Source: Treponema sp. | GTDB taxonomy: Bacteria > Spirochaetota > Spirochaetia > Treponematales > Breznakiellaceae | Direction of reading: 5' to 3' | DNA length: 29,489 nucleotides | NCBI GenBank assembly: GCA_031284105.1 | Contig: JAITAN010000002.1 | Coordinates: forward strand, 1-29,489 | In this document: positions 7,151 through 14,040 of the stretch, piece by piece | How the letters are laid out: the number at the start of each line of letters is the position of its first letter | Numbering within the stretch: position 1 is the first letter of the stretch | Notes under the pieces: generated by a model | Databases searched by the model: none | Seen by the model: only the letters and a program-made list of their open reading frames with translations | What the model was told of the DNA's origin: nothing | Translations under genes and position numbers: made by a program

Positions 7151-8707
7151 ATGCCGAAATGGTTGGACGATGCGGTATTTTACGAGATTTATCCGCAGTC
7201 GTTTTACGATGCAAATGGAGACGGAATCGGGGATTTTGAAGGCGTCATTCAGAAACTCGACTATATCAACGACCTGGGGTGTAACGCTTTATGGCTCAAC
7301 CCTTGTTTTGACTCGCCGTTTAAGGACGCGGGATACGATGTGCGGGATTACAAGAAAACCGCGCCCCGCTACGGGACAAACGAGGATTTACGGCGGCTTT
7401 TTACCGAAGCGCATAAGCGGAATATGCATGTGCTGCTTGATCTGGTGGCCGGACACACCAGCGAGGAACACCCCTGGTTTCTGGAAAGCAGAAAGGAAAG
7501 GCCTAACGAGTACTGGAACCGGTACATCTGGACGGATAATTGGTTTACATGGGGCGCGGACGGCGTACGTTTCATCTCGGGCGAAGCGCCGCGCAACGCT
7601 TCGTATATCATCAACTTCTTCAAATGCCAGCCCGCCCTGAACTACGGGTTCCTCAATCCCAAGGAACCGTGGCAGCAGCCCGCGGATCATCCGGATGCGC
7701 TCGCCACGCGGGAAGCGCTCAAGGACATTATGCGGTTCTGGCTGGATGCCGGCGCGGACGGTTTCCGTGTAGATATGGCGGATTCTCTGGTTAAGCTTGA
7801 TGACGACCGGAAGACCGGTACGTCCGCGGTGTGGAAGGATATACGCGCCATGCTGGACGCCCGGTACCCCGAAGCCGCGTTGGTAAGCGAGTGGAGCAAC
7901 CCGCCCCTTGCGCTTAACGCGGGCTTTCACATGGACTTCCTCCTCGACCATGCCGGCAGCGGGTACCGGAGCCTTGTGCGGGATTACCGGTTGGACGCCG
8001 ATATGCGCCCCTTCGACGACAACAGCTTTTTCAAAAAAGACGGACGCGGCGATATTAGACGCTTCCTCGATCAGTACCTTCCTTGGTATGAACGCGCGAG
8101 CCGGATCGGGCACATCAGCCTTATCACGGGAAACCACGATACGGGACGCATCAGCGGCAATTTGTCGAACAGGGAGCTTGCCCTTGCGTACGCGCTGTTC
8201 TTTACCCTGCCGGGCGTTCCGTTTCTGTATTACGGGGACGAGATCGGTATGCGTTACTTGTATATCCCGACAAAGGAAGGCGGCTATACCCGCACCGGCA
8301 GCCGCACGCCCATGCAGTGGAACAAAAGCAAAAACTTGGGGTTCTCTACGGCCGAACCGGACAAGCTCTACCTTCCGGTAGATCCGGGCGCGGATGCCCC
8401 GACGGTGGAAGAACAGCATAACGACCCTCATTCACTGCTCAACACGGTTAAGGCCCTCTTGAACCTGCGCCGCGCGGAACCGGATTTGCAGTCCAAACCG
8501 AATCTCGAAATCCTCTATGCGGAAAAGCAGCGGCTGCCCTTTGTATACCGCAGGGGCAATCTGGTTCTTGCCGTAAATCCAAGCGCGGTTGACGCGCACG
8601 CCGCGCTGCCCTTAACGGGTACGCCGGTCTATGCCATCGGGTCATGTTCCCTTACACAGGGAAGCTGCCGCATGGACGCGCAGAGCTTTGGGGTGTGGAG
8701 ATTATAG
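7151..8707 (+). CDS. GH13 alpha-glucosidase/alpha-amylase-family enzyme
   Basis: This 518-residue protein belongs to glycoside hydrolase family 13, retaining enzymes that hydrolyse or transfer alpha-glucosidic bonds. It has a (beta/alpha)8 domain with the N-terminal FYEIYPQSFYD segment and the calcium-type loop DANGDGIGD (20-28). Nucleophile Asp208 is in GFRVDMAD, acid/base Glu247 in VSEWSN, and His329-Asp330 in TGNHDT. Region I reads DLVAGHTS, where family members usually have Asn before the His. A short beta domain ends the protein. It most resembles the oligo-1,6-glucosidase and trehalose-synthase branch, and no signal peptide is seen, so a cytoplasmic role on imported oligosaccharides is likely. 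ATG 7151 follows GGAGG (7141-7145); an in-frame TTG at 7034 is less likely. It overlaps the convergent DUF2156 gene by six bases. Confidence 0.92.
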   Translation: MPKWLDDAVFYEIYPQSFYDANGDGIGDFEGVIQKLDYINDLGCNALWLNPCFDSPFKDAGYDVRDYKKTAPRYGTNEDLRRLFTEAHKRNMHVLLDLVAGHTSEEHPWFLESRKERPNEYWNRYIWTDNWFTWGADGVRFISGEAPRNASYIINFFKCQPALNYGFLNPKEPWQQPADHPDALATREALKDIMRFWLDAGADGFRVDMADSLVKLDDDRKTGTSAVWKDIRAMLDARYPEAALVSEWSNPPLALNAGFHMDFLLDHAGSGYRSLVRDYRLDADMRPFDDNSFFKKDGRGDIRRFLDQYLPWYERASRIGHISLITGNHDTGRISGNLSNRELALAYALFFTLPGVPFLYYGDEIGMRYLYIPTKEGGYTRTGSRTPMQWNKSKNLGFSTAEPDKLYLPVDPGADAPTVEEQHNDPHSLLNTVKALLNLRRAEPDLQSKPNLEILYAEKQRLPFVYRRGNLVLAVNPSAVDAHAALPLTGTPVYAIGSCSLTQGSCRMDAQSFGVWRL

Positions 8708-9598
8708 GGGCGTTTTCCCCTGTGTTCCCCTGTATTTCCGTACAAAACCTACGGGGCGGTAGGTCATCTTCGCTTGGCGCAGCCCTTCGTCCCCAAGGTC
8801 TTGTTCACGGTTGATGTACTTATACCGTTCCCCCAGGGAAGCCGCAAAGTTTTGATTGATGTACTGATAGATGCCTTTGTATTCATCAATGCCTTTTTCA
8901 AAATGGATGCCGAACATGGTCTCATTGGCGAGGCTTTCGCCAAGGCACCAGCCCGCCGGGTAGTTGTTGATATAATAGATGTTCCCCTCTAATCCAAGAA
9001 CGTCGAAGAGGGCGAGCGCCTCTTTTGAGGCCGTATAATCGCCCTCTTCGCCTTTGTCCGCGCGCCAGCGATCCAAGATTTTAAGCGCAAGGGGAATGGT
9101 ATCCGGCGTGAGCTTCTCAACCTGCGGGATGTACATGTTGAGAAAAGCGTTTACCAGATTCCGCTTTTTGTGAAATTTCTTACCGGCAAGTTCGGCAAGC
9201 TCGGTTCTGAGGTAGAGATAATCGAAATTATCGCGATCTTCCGTGATTGCAATGCCGTATTCTTCGATACGCTCCCTGTTTGGCTCCAATACCGAAGCGG
9301 GGATGCATTTCCAGTAATCGTGCGTTTCAAACAGGGATAAGAGGGCATCTTTAGACGGTAGGAGCGAGGGAGTCTCGAAAAATGTTTTACTATCCCGCCG
9401 TCCGGAGATGATGAGCGCGTTTCCGGTTGCTGCGCCCGGCGCAAGGCACACGCGGTAGTCGTACCGTTTTCTGAACAGGTACAGGTTGGCAAAGGTGAAT
9501 TCCGATACGCCGTCCGGCAACCGTGCAAGCACGGGCCGTATTTCAGCTTGCATATCAAGGACAAGCGGGGCAAAATCAGGGTAGCAGGGCAATTGCAT
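8702..9598 (-). CDS. DUF2156 protein (phosphatidylglycerol lysyltransferase C-terminal domain-like)
   Basis: DUF2156 proteins have a duplicated GNAT-like fold related to the catalytic part of MprF, which moves aminoacyl groups from tRNA onto lipids. From ATG 9598 the protein has 298 residues. Supporting blocks are FTFANLYLFRKRY near the N-terminus, FHKKRNLVNAF in the middle, GWCLGE, and the C-terminal LGDEGLRQAKMTYRPVGF, which is strongly typical of the family. There are no membrane segments, so it lacks the MprF flippase part and is probably a soluble acyltransferase of unknown substrate. The frame continues up to a TTG at 9649, but a good promoter lies inside that extension and predicts transcription starting at the A of ATG 9598. 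The gene is convergent with the glycosidase. Confidence 0.85.
   Translation of the reverse strand: MQLPCYPDFAPLVLDMQAEIRPVLARLPDGVSEFTFANLYLFRKRYDYRVCLAPGAATGNALIISGRRDSKTFFETPSLLPSKDALLSLFETHDYWKCIPASVLEPNRERIEEYGIAITEDRDNFDYLYLRTELAELAGKKFHKKRNLVNAFLNMYIPQVEKLTPDTIPLALKILDRWRADKGEEGDYTASKEALALFDVLGLEGNIYYINNYPAGWCLGESLANETMFGIHFEKGIDEYKGIYQYINQNFAASLGERYKYINREQDLGDEGLRQAKMTYRPVGFVRKYRGTQGKTPL
8706..8721. terminator. possible bidirectional hairpin between convergent genes
   Basis: AGGGG (8706-8710) and CCCCT (8717-8721) flank a CGTTTT loop exactly where the glycosidase and DUF2156 genes meet. The stem is short and T-runs are poor, so this is only a weak terminator candidate. Confidence 0.3.
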
Positions 9599-9604
9599 GG
9601 CTCT

Positions 9605-9633
9605 ACTATACCCATTTGCATACTTTTGGGCAA
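9605..9633 (-). promoter_or_regulatory. promoter of the DUF2156 gene, leaderless geometry
   Basis: On the minus strand TTGCCC (plus 9628-9633), a 17-base spacer and TATAGT (plus 9605-9610) form a good sigma-70 promoter. Six bases separate the -10 box from ATG 9598, so the standard +1 falls on the A of the start codon. No Shine-Dalgarno sequence is present. Confidence 0.6.
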
Positions 9634-9671
9634 CCGCTCTGATCGGCAATTTTCCGGCATTGCCGGCATTG

Positions 9672-9696
9672 GCGGAAGCCTTTTCAAAAGTTCCGC
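9672..9696. other. strong hairpin in a gene-free stretch
   Basis: GCGGAA (9672-9677) pairs with TTCCGC (9691-9696), and inside CTTTT pairs with AAAAG around one base, with a two-base bulge on one side. The plus-strand downstream sequence is TTCTTTT, as in an intrinsic terminator, but no plus-strand gene ends nearby. Confidence 0.45.
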
Positions 9697-9743
9697 TTCT
9701 TTTGGGGGAACGTACCGGCCCGCGTAAACCCCCTCGCGGTGCG

Positions 9744-9858
9744 TTATAGTCCGTTCATCGAAAGTATAACCGGTTTATAGCGTTCTAAACGAGCCTTATA
9801 GTGTTCTACATGCGGAGGTTAGTGATCTAAATAAGTCTTATCGTGTTATAAATGAGCC
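9744..9858. repeat. degenerate repeat array of about 21 bp
   Basis: Units beginning with TTATAG or close variants start at 9744, 9775, 9796, 9819 and 9838. The clearest (9775-9795) reads TTATAGCGTTCTAAACGAGC plus one base. Its ATAGCGTTCT core is identical to that of the 21-bp minisatellite at 17644-17866, and the period is the same. Copies here are much more diverged. Confidence 0.55.
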
Positions 9859-9970
9859 TGCGGTCAATGGTCCATTACACGGCGCCCTCCGCCGCAATGA
9901 GAAGCGGCACGGTTTAACCGTGGGTATTACAATCATACCGGCGTAAAGCCGAGGACGTACGTACCATGAC

Positions 9971-10085
9971 GGTGTACCGGACGGTACATCGACGGTGTAC
10001 AAGGCGGTACACAGGCGGTGTACAGAGCGGTACACAGGCGGTGTACAGGGCGGTACATCGACGGTGTACAGGACGGTACATCCAT
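9971..10085. repeat. five tandem copies of a 23-bp palindromic unit
   Basis: Five contiguous 23-bp units start at 9971, 9994, 10017, 10040 and 10063. Each holds GTGTAC and GTACAC or GTACAT six bases apart, so each can form a small hairpin or bind a dimeric protein. The gap 9599-10123 holds this array, the degenerate array before it and one hairpin; I see no gene. Short open frames across the array on both strands are by-products of the repeat. Confidence 0.9.
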
Positions 10086-10123
10086 TCAAACGGAAGATAG
10101 CGTTATTGCCTGCTTTTATGCTT

Positions 10124-11743
10124 TTAGTACGGGAGAAAAGCGGAACGTTGGATTCTTTTTCTAATCAGCCCAAGGGCTATAAAAACAACCGCGGCGGCCA
10201 TACACGCAAAGGGTAGAACATCGCCATATTTCACGTAGAGGGACATTCCTTGCATAACCGGCACGGTAACCGTAAGCTGCGTTTCGGTGAACGGTTCCGC
10301 CATTGCGATAATGTTGCCATTGGGGTCTATGGCGCAGGTTTGACCGGATGCGGTAGAGCGCACCATAGAACGCCGAGTTTCCACAGAACGGAAAACCGCC
10401 ATGCCGAGGTGCTGCATCTGCGCGGAAAGGCTCTTGGACCATGCGTCATTTGAGATATTCACGATGAATTCCGCGCCGTTTCTGACAAAATCACATGAAA
10501 GGTAGCCGAAGGTATCTTCAAAACAGATGGGCGTTGAGAACTTGAGGCCGTTTATTTCAAAAACCGTCCGCTCGGTTCCCTTCTCCCAAAAATGGGTATC
10601 CGCATCTTTCAACATCTTATAGAAAAACGGAAGCTGCTTTTTATACGGGAAATGCTCGGTAAAAGGCACAAGGTGGCTTTTCCGGTACTGCTGTACTATA
10701 CGCTCTTTTTCAAAAAGGAGCGCCGCATTATAATCCACACGGTATTTCTCATCCACATTCGGGTTCTTATCGGGTTCCCGCCGCCCGTCATCGTTTCCAA
10801 TCACGAAAGGCACGCTCTGCCCCGCGAGGTAGTCAAGGAGATCCTTCACCAGACGCCACGAAGCCTCGTCGTCCCGGTACGTACGGTGCCAAAAAATACG
10901 CGGTACAAATGCGGTTTCGGACCACACCACCAAATCGGGCTTTGGCTCGGCATGTAAGGCCTCCTCGGAAAGACGGGAGAGCGTCTCGAAATTCCTGCGA
11001 TACTCAACGATGCCGCCGAGCCACGGATCCGTGTTGTGCTGGATAAGCGCTATGCGCGCGGTTTTTTCCGCGGTGTAGTCTTTCTGCGCGGTAAAACCGT
11101 ACGCAAGCGCCGAAGCAAAGCACACGGTCCACACGCACAGGGGGATGAGATCGGGCTTATAGTGCGGTTTCGCCGGCAGTGAAACCGAAGGAACCGCCGG
11201 CGTCAAGGTTGACGCAAGCCACGCCGAAGGAAACACCACCAGCGCGGAAACGCCCCATACCCCAAAGATGTCGGCGATTTGTATGATAGGAAGAAAACGC
11301 CATTGGGAATAACCGGTAATGCCGTAGGCATACCCTAAAAAACCCTGTATACGGAGATATTCAAAGCAGAGCCACAAAAGCCATTGGAGCACGTATCCGC
11401 GCTTTGGAAAGAAAACTACCGCCAATTTTAGAAGGGGAAAGAGAACCGCAAGATACACCAGATAAATAACGTTGACAATAACGCCCGCAAGGGGATGAAA
11501 GGCGCTCAACCAGTAGTTAAAAAGCCCGTACGCTGCATAGCCGTACACCGCGCCCCAAAGAACGGAGCCGGCAACCGTTGTTCTGGAAATAAGCCAGAAA
11601 ACCGGAACGTATGCGATCCACGCAAGAAAAGGCAGCCCATTCTCAAAAAAAGGATTGGGAAAAGCGCCTGCAAACAACACTACGCCTAATGCGAGCGCCG
11701 CCGCCTTGATAAGGAACAACCCCTTCCCTGCGTGAATATTCAT
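10124..11743 (-). CDS. lnt: apolipoprotein N-acyltransferase Lnt
   Basis: Lnt is the inner-membrane enzyme that adds the third acyl chain to the N-terminal cysteine of lipoproteins, the last step of lipoprotein maturation. The 539 residues show hydrophobic segments from about 10 to 215, then a nitrilase-like periplasmic domain and a C-terminal membrane helix near 505-525. The catalytic triad is visible: Glu276 in VVWSETAF, Lys355 in YRKSHLVPF and Cys407 in TPICFEDTF. The ATG overlaps the stop of the HU gene as ATGA, which implies translational coupling. Spirochaetes make many lipoproteins, which fits; the DUF192 protein in this window is a likely client. As I recall, HU and Lnt are also neighbours in T. 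pallidum. Confidence 0.95.
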   Translation of the reverse strand: MNIHAGKGLFLIKAAALALGVVLFAGAFPNPFFENGLPFLAWIAYVPVFWLISRTTVAGSVLWGAVYGYAAYGLFNYWLSAFHPLAGVIVNVIYLVYLAVLFPLLKLAVVFFPKRGYVLQWLLWLCFEYLRIQGFLGYAYGITGYSQWRFLPIIQIADIFGVWGVSALVVFPSAWLASTLTPAVPSVSLPAKPHYKPDLIPLCVWTVCFASALAYGFTAQKDYTAEKTARIALIQHNTDPWLGGIVEYRRNFETLSRLSEEALHAEPKPDLVVWSETAFVPRIFWHRTYRDDEASWRLVKDLLDYLAGQSVPFVIGNDDGRREPDKNPNVDEKYRVDYNAALLFEKERIVQQYRKSHLVPFTEHFPYKKQLPFFYKMLKDADTHFWEKGTERTVFEINGLKFSTPICFEDTFGYLSCDFVRNGAEFIVNISNDAWSKSLSAQMQHLGMAVFRSVETRRSMVRSTASGQTCAIDPNGNIIAMAEPFTETQLTVTVPVMQGMSLYVKYGDVLPFACMAAAVVFIALGLIRKRIQRSAFLPY

Positions 11744-12072
11744 TTTTTCCCGATTGTTTTTACAGGCGCTTTTCCATCAGGCGCCCATACCGCCTGTTTC
11801 AAATCCCTGCCCGGTCTAAATGCCGCTACGCCGTGAGTTTCAACCGATACGATTTCGCCGGTTCTTGGATTACGGGCCCTTTGTCTGCCCTTCCTCACAC
11901 GCACTTCAAATGTACCGAAACCCCGTAATTCAATAGTCTTCCGCTCTACAAGCGCACTTTTAACTTCTTTAATAAAAAAATCCATAATACGCTTGATGTC
12001 ATTGTATTCAATGTCGGTCTTGTTGTAAATCGCATCAAGAATATCCGCTTTTGTATATTTTTTAGCTGTCAT
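11740..12072 (-). CDS. HU/IHF-family DNA-binding protein
   Basis: This 110-residue protein is a nucleoid-associated DNA-bending protein of the HU/IHF family. It shows KADILDAIYNKT helix 1, the ELRGFGTFEVRVRKGR strand segment, the DNA-binding arm RARNPRTGEIV with the intercalating Pro, and FRPGRDLKQAV at the C-terminal part of the fold. It has a short extra basic tail of about 15 residues compared with the usual 90-95. It lies six bases after S20 with no clear ribosome site, so its translation may depend on S20. It overlaps lnt by four bases. Confidence 0.93.
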   Translation of the reverse strand: MTAKKYTKADILDAIYNKTDIEYNDIKRIMDFFIKEVKSALVERKTIELRGFGTFEVRVRKGRQRARNPRTGEIVSVETHGVAAFRPGRDLKQAVWAPDGKAPVKTIGKK

Positions 12073-12078
12073 TTTTCA

Positions 12079-12354
12079 TTATTGAGCAACTTTAAGCGTA
12101 TTAAAAAGCCGCTGCATCCTTGATTTTTTACGTGCCGCCGCATTCTTTTTTATGACGCCTTTCTGCGCGGCGGTATCGATCTTTTTAATCATTTCTTTCA
12201 GAGCCGCTTCCGCTCCCGAAATCTCTTTTTTTTGAGCCAGCGTTACGAATTTCTTTACGCTGGTCCGTACCGAACTCCGTACCGATTTGTTTCTCAACCG
12301 GCGTTCTTCACTTTGCCTATACCGCTTTTCAGCGGAACTGTGTTTTTTTGTCAA
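12079..12354 (-). CDS. rpsT: 30S ribosomal protein S20
   Basis: S20 binds 16S rRNA in the small subunit body. The product has 91 residues, normal for the family, is very basic, and begins TKKHSSAEKRYRQSEERRLRN like other S20 proteins after the initiator. I place the start at TTG 12354 because GGAG lies eight bases before it and the family N-terminus begins right there; the open frame reaches back to 12411, but those residues (VASVRVLLVII) do not fit S20. A TTG start is notable because E. coli S20 also uses a weak start codon and is translationally autoregulated. First of the S20-HU-Lnt set, possibly also read from the zinc-ribbon gene upstream. Confidence 0.93.
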   Translation of the reverse strand: MTKKHSSAEKRYRQSEERRLRNKSVRSSVRTSVKKFVTLAQKKEISGAEAALKEMIKKIDTAAQKGVIKKNAAARKKSRMQRLFNTLKVAQ

Positions 12355-12381
12355 AATTTTCTCCTTAATTATAACAAGTAG

Positions 12382-12410
12382 TACCCTTACCGAAGCTACA
12401 TATAAGGGCA
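12382..12410 (-). promoter_or_regulatory. hairpin in the rpsT leader
   Basis: CCCTTA (12384-12389) and TAAGGG (12403-12408) form an inverted repeat, extendable to nine positions with one mismatch, in the 88-base gap between the zinc-ribbon gene and rpsT. A weak promoter-like TATAGT (minus strand, plus 12410-12415) abuts it with a poorly spaced -35. It could be an S20 autoregulatory site or a partial terminator for the gene upstream. Confidence 0.35.
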
Positions 12411-12442
12411 CTATACGATCTTAAAAACGACTGTAACCACCA

Positions 12443-12625
12443 TTAGAGAAAGTCTGACGGCCGCCGTTCTATCCGCTTACACTTTTCACATTCGGCGACA
12501 GTTTTCATCTTACCGTTCTGGGCTAATTGTTTTACCTGAATTTCTCCGCCACAGGAACAGAAAAACTTCTGAGTCGTAACCGCCGTACGAGAGTTTTTAC
12601 TCTTTCCTCCGCCTGCCATAGCCAT
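12443..12625 (-). CDS. small zinc-ribbon-like protein
   Basis: This 60-residue protein has four cysteines in CSCGGEI and CEKCKRIERRP arrangement, which look like two zinc knuckles of a zinc ribbon. The N-terminus is Gly/Lys/Ser-rich and basic overall, like small ribosome- or RNA-associated proteins, but I do not recognise the family. The ATG follows a strong AAGGAGG (seven bases away), and a near-consensus promoter lies 125 bases upstream, so it is probably well expressed. Its position next to S20 hints at translation, by inference only. Confidence 0.75.
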   Translation of the reverse strand: MAMAGGGKSKNSRTAVTTQKFFCSCGGEIQVKQLAQNGKMKTVAECEKCKRIERRPSDFL

Positions 12626-12684
12626 GATAGTTTCCTCCTTATTGTTTGTTTCTTTCTTTCCACACGCTTACCTGAAGCGCGACA

Positions 12685-12725
12685 GCACCCTTACAGGGGG
12701 TTTAATTCCCCACCGCAGAGCGGCG
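12685..12725 (-). promoter_or_regulatory. structured leader of the zinc-ribbon gene
   Basis: The predicted transcript has a leader of about 120 bases. On the plus map CCCC (12708-12711) can pair with the G-run 12696-12700, while the same G-run can pair with CCCT (12688-12691), so two hairpins compete for one arm. A third small stem, CCGC with GCGG, lies at 12713-12724. Competing stems before a strong ribosome site suggest regulation, but no known riboswitch is recognised. Confidence 0.4.
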
Positions 12726-12755
12726 GAGATTTTTTATTAAAATTGCTAGTTGACG

Positions 12756-12784
12756 ATGATATATAACTCTCAAAGAAATGTCAA
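12756..12784 (-). promoter_or_regulatory. strong sigma-70 promoter of the zinc-ribbon/S20 operon
   Basis: On the minus strand TTGACA (plus 12779-12784), a 17-base spacer and TATCAT (plus 12756-12761) are close to consensus. The predicted start is near 12749. The 12626-12852 gap otherwise holds only the leader and about 70 bases downstream of the NDP-kinase gene. Confidence 0.7.
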
Positions 12785-12852
12785 TAGCGTTGCTCTATCC
12801 CGCTTGCGCTTACCGCGCGCCTCCTGACGGGATGAAACATATCGCGTACCGT

Positions 12853-14031
12853 TCAGAACGAGGAGGCACGGCGTCCAAGATACTCATCTATGATTGCTTT
12901 CAGCGTGTTTTCATTAACCTTCACGATTGCCGACTCGCGTGCAACGCTTTCGAGCGAATCCGAAGCATGAGCGGTATTCACCATGATGTTGCTGCCGAAT
13001 TCACGGCGCACCGTCCCTCCCGGCGCTTTAAGCGGATCCGTGGGGCCAAGCACATCGCGGATTTTTCTTACGGCGTCAATGCCTTCGTAGATGAGGATCA
13101 TGGATTTAGCCGATTTACATTCAGATACGAAATCGTCCGGTTTTATGCCCGACATGAAGCCTACGATTTGGGCGAATTGATCATAGGCGTATTCCACCCC
13201 AAACGTTTCGATAAGAGCTTTCTCCGTACGTTCGCTCAGAGTAAGGGAAAACTCCTTTTCAAGTACCGCTTTAGCCTTCTTCCCGATTATAGGCGCAAGT
13301 TTGCTCTTTAAAGTCGCTTCAACAGGCCCGTAAAAATCAAGCGCCTGTTCAAGCGTAAACCGATGAACCTTTACCCCGATGATCCGAAGACCTGTCCTTG
13401 AAAACATATCGATGATGTTTCCCGGACGGGATGACGCGTACTGCCAGTTATCGGGTTTTATGATGACCAGCGTACGCTCTATTTTTGATGGATCGGCGTA
13501 TTGTTTATTATGGATAATGTTTTCCTTGCCCTCCAAATAGTTCGCAAATAGGGCAAGGTCGCTGTCCGCCCACGCTTGATCGCGCGGCGTCATTACCGCA
13601 GGTTCAAAGTAGCTCACCTTATCCGGATCATCGAGGTCTATAATCGAGTCTGCGTAGGTGTCGCGTATCGTTTCTCCGGTAAGCGATTCATCGCCTATGT
13701 GTTCAGGAAAAATATGCCCGCAGATCTTCGTGAGTTTTTCGCAAGGATTCTCCCCCTTAAACAAAAGCAGCAACGTACGGTGCCTTCTGCCGCCGGAAGG
13801 TATGAGCCGCGACTCCGTGTAATCCGCAAGAAGCGTAACCGTGTTTGACAACGCATTTTGAGCGCGCAGCGTTGCCGCATATTCTTTTGCAAACGCCTCA
13901 TCCGGCGCAAGCATCTGGGCGCCGACGAGTTCCAGATCAAGTTGCGACAAAAGCCGCGCCAACACACCGCCGGTTCTGCTTTTTGCGACCGTGTACGGGG
14001 TTACCATCACATACGATAATGAGTCCTGCAT
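12853..14031 (-). CDS. fused double nucleoside-diphosphate kinase-like protein
   Basis: NDP kinases move the gamma phosphate from ATP to other NDPs through a phospho-histidine. This 392-residue protein holds two NDK-like units. The C-terminal unit (about 185-392) has ERTLVIIKPD, GLRIIGVKV, GGTVRREFG and catalytic His355 in NTAHASDSLES, so it is probably active, with an insertion of about 55 residues relative to the usual 140-residue enzyme. The N-terminal unit (about 5-150) keeps the VMVTPY strand, GGVLARLL helix and TGETIRDTYADSI, but the active-site histidine position reads DLDDPDK, so it looks inactive. It lies nine bases after the PRPP synthetase gene with TAGGAG overlapping that gene's stop, so the two are an operon in nucleotide supply. 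Confidence 0.85.
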   Translation of the reverse strand: MQDSLSYVMVTPYTVAKSRTGGVLARLLSQLDLELVGAQMLAPDEAFAKEYAATLRAQNALSNTVTLLADYTESRLIPSGGRRHRTLLLLFKGENPCEKLTKICGHIFPEHIGDESLTGETIRDTYADSIIDLDDPDKVSYFEPAVMTPRDQAWADSDLALFANYLEGKENIIHNKQYADPSKIERTLVIIKPDNWQYASSRPGNIIDMFSRTGLRIIGVKVHRFTLEQALDFYGPVEATLKSKLAPIIGKKAKAVLEKEFSLTLSERTEKALIETFGVEYAYDQFAQIVGFMSGIKPDDFVSECKSAKSMILIYEGIDAVRKIRDVLGPTDPLKAPGGTVRREFGSNIMVNTAHASDSLESVARESAIVKVNENTLKAIIDEYLGRRASSF

Positions 14032-14040
14032 TTTCTACTC

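Noticed and set aside
7388..8431. 347-codon open frame on the minus strand opposite the glycosidase
   Set aside because: Shadow frame of a clear GH13 gene with no recognisable protein pattern.
9971..10085. CRISPR array
   Set aside because: Units are contiguous without unique spacers, so this is a tandem repeat; the same holds for 17644-17866.
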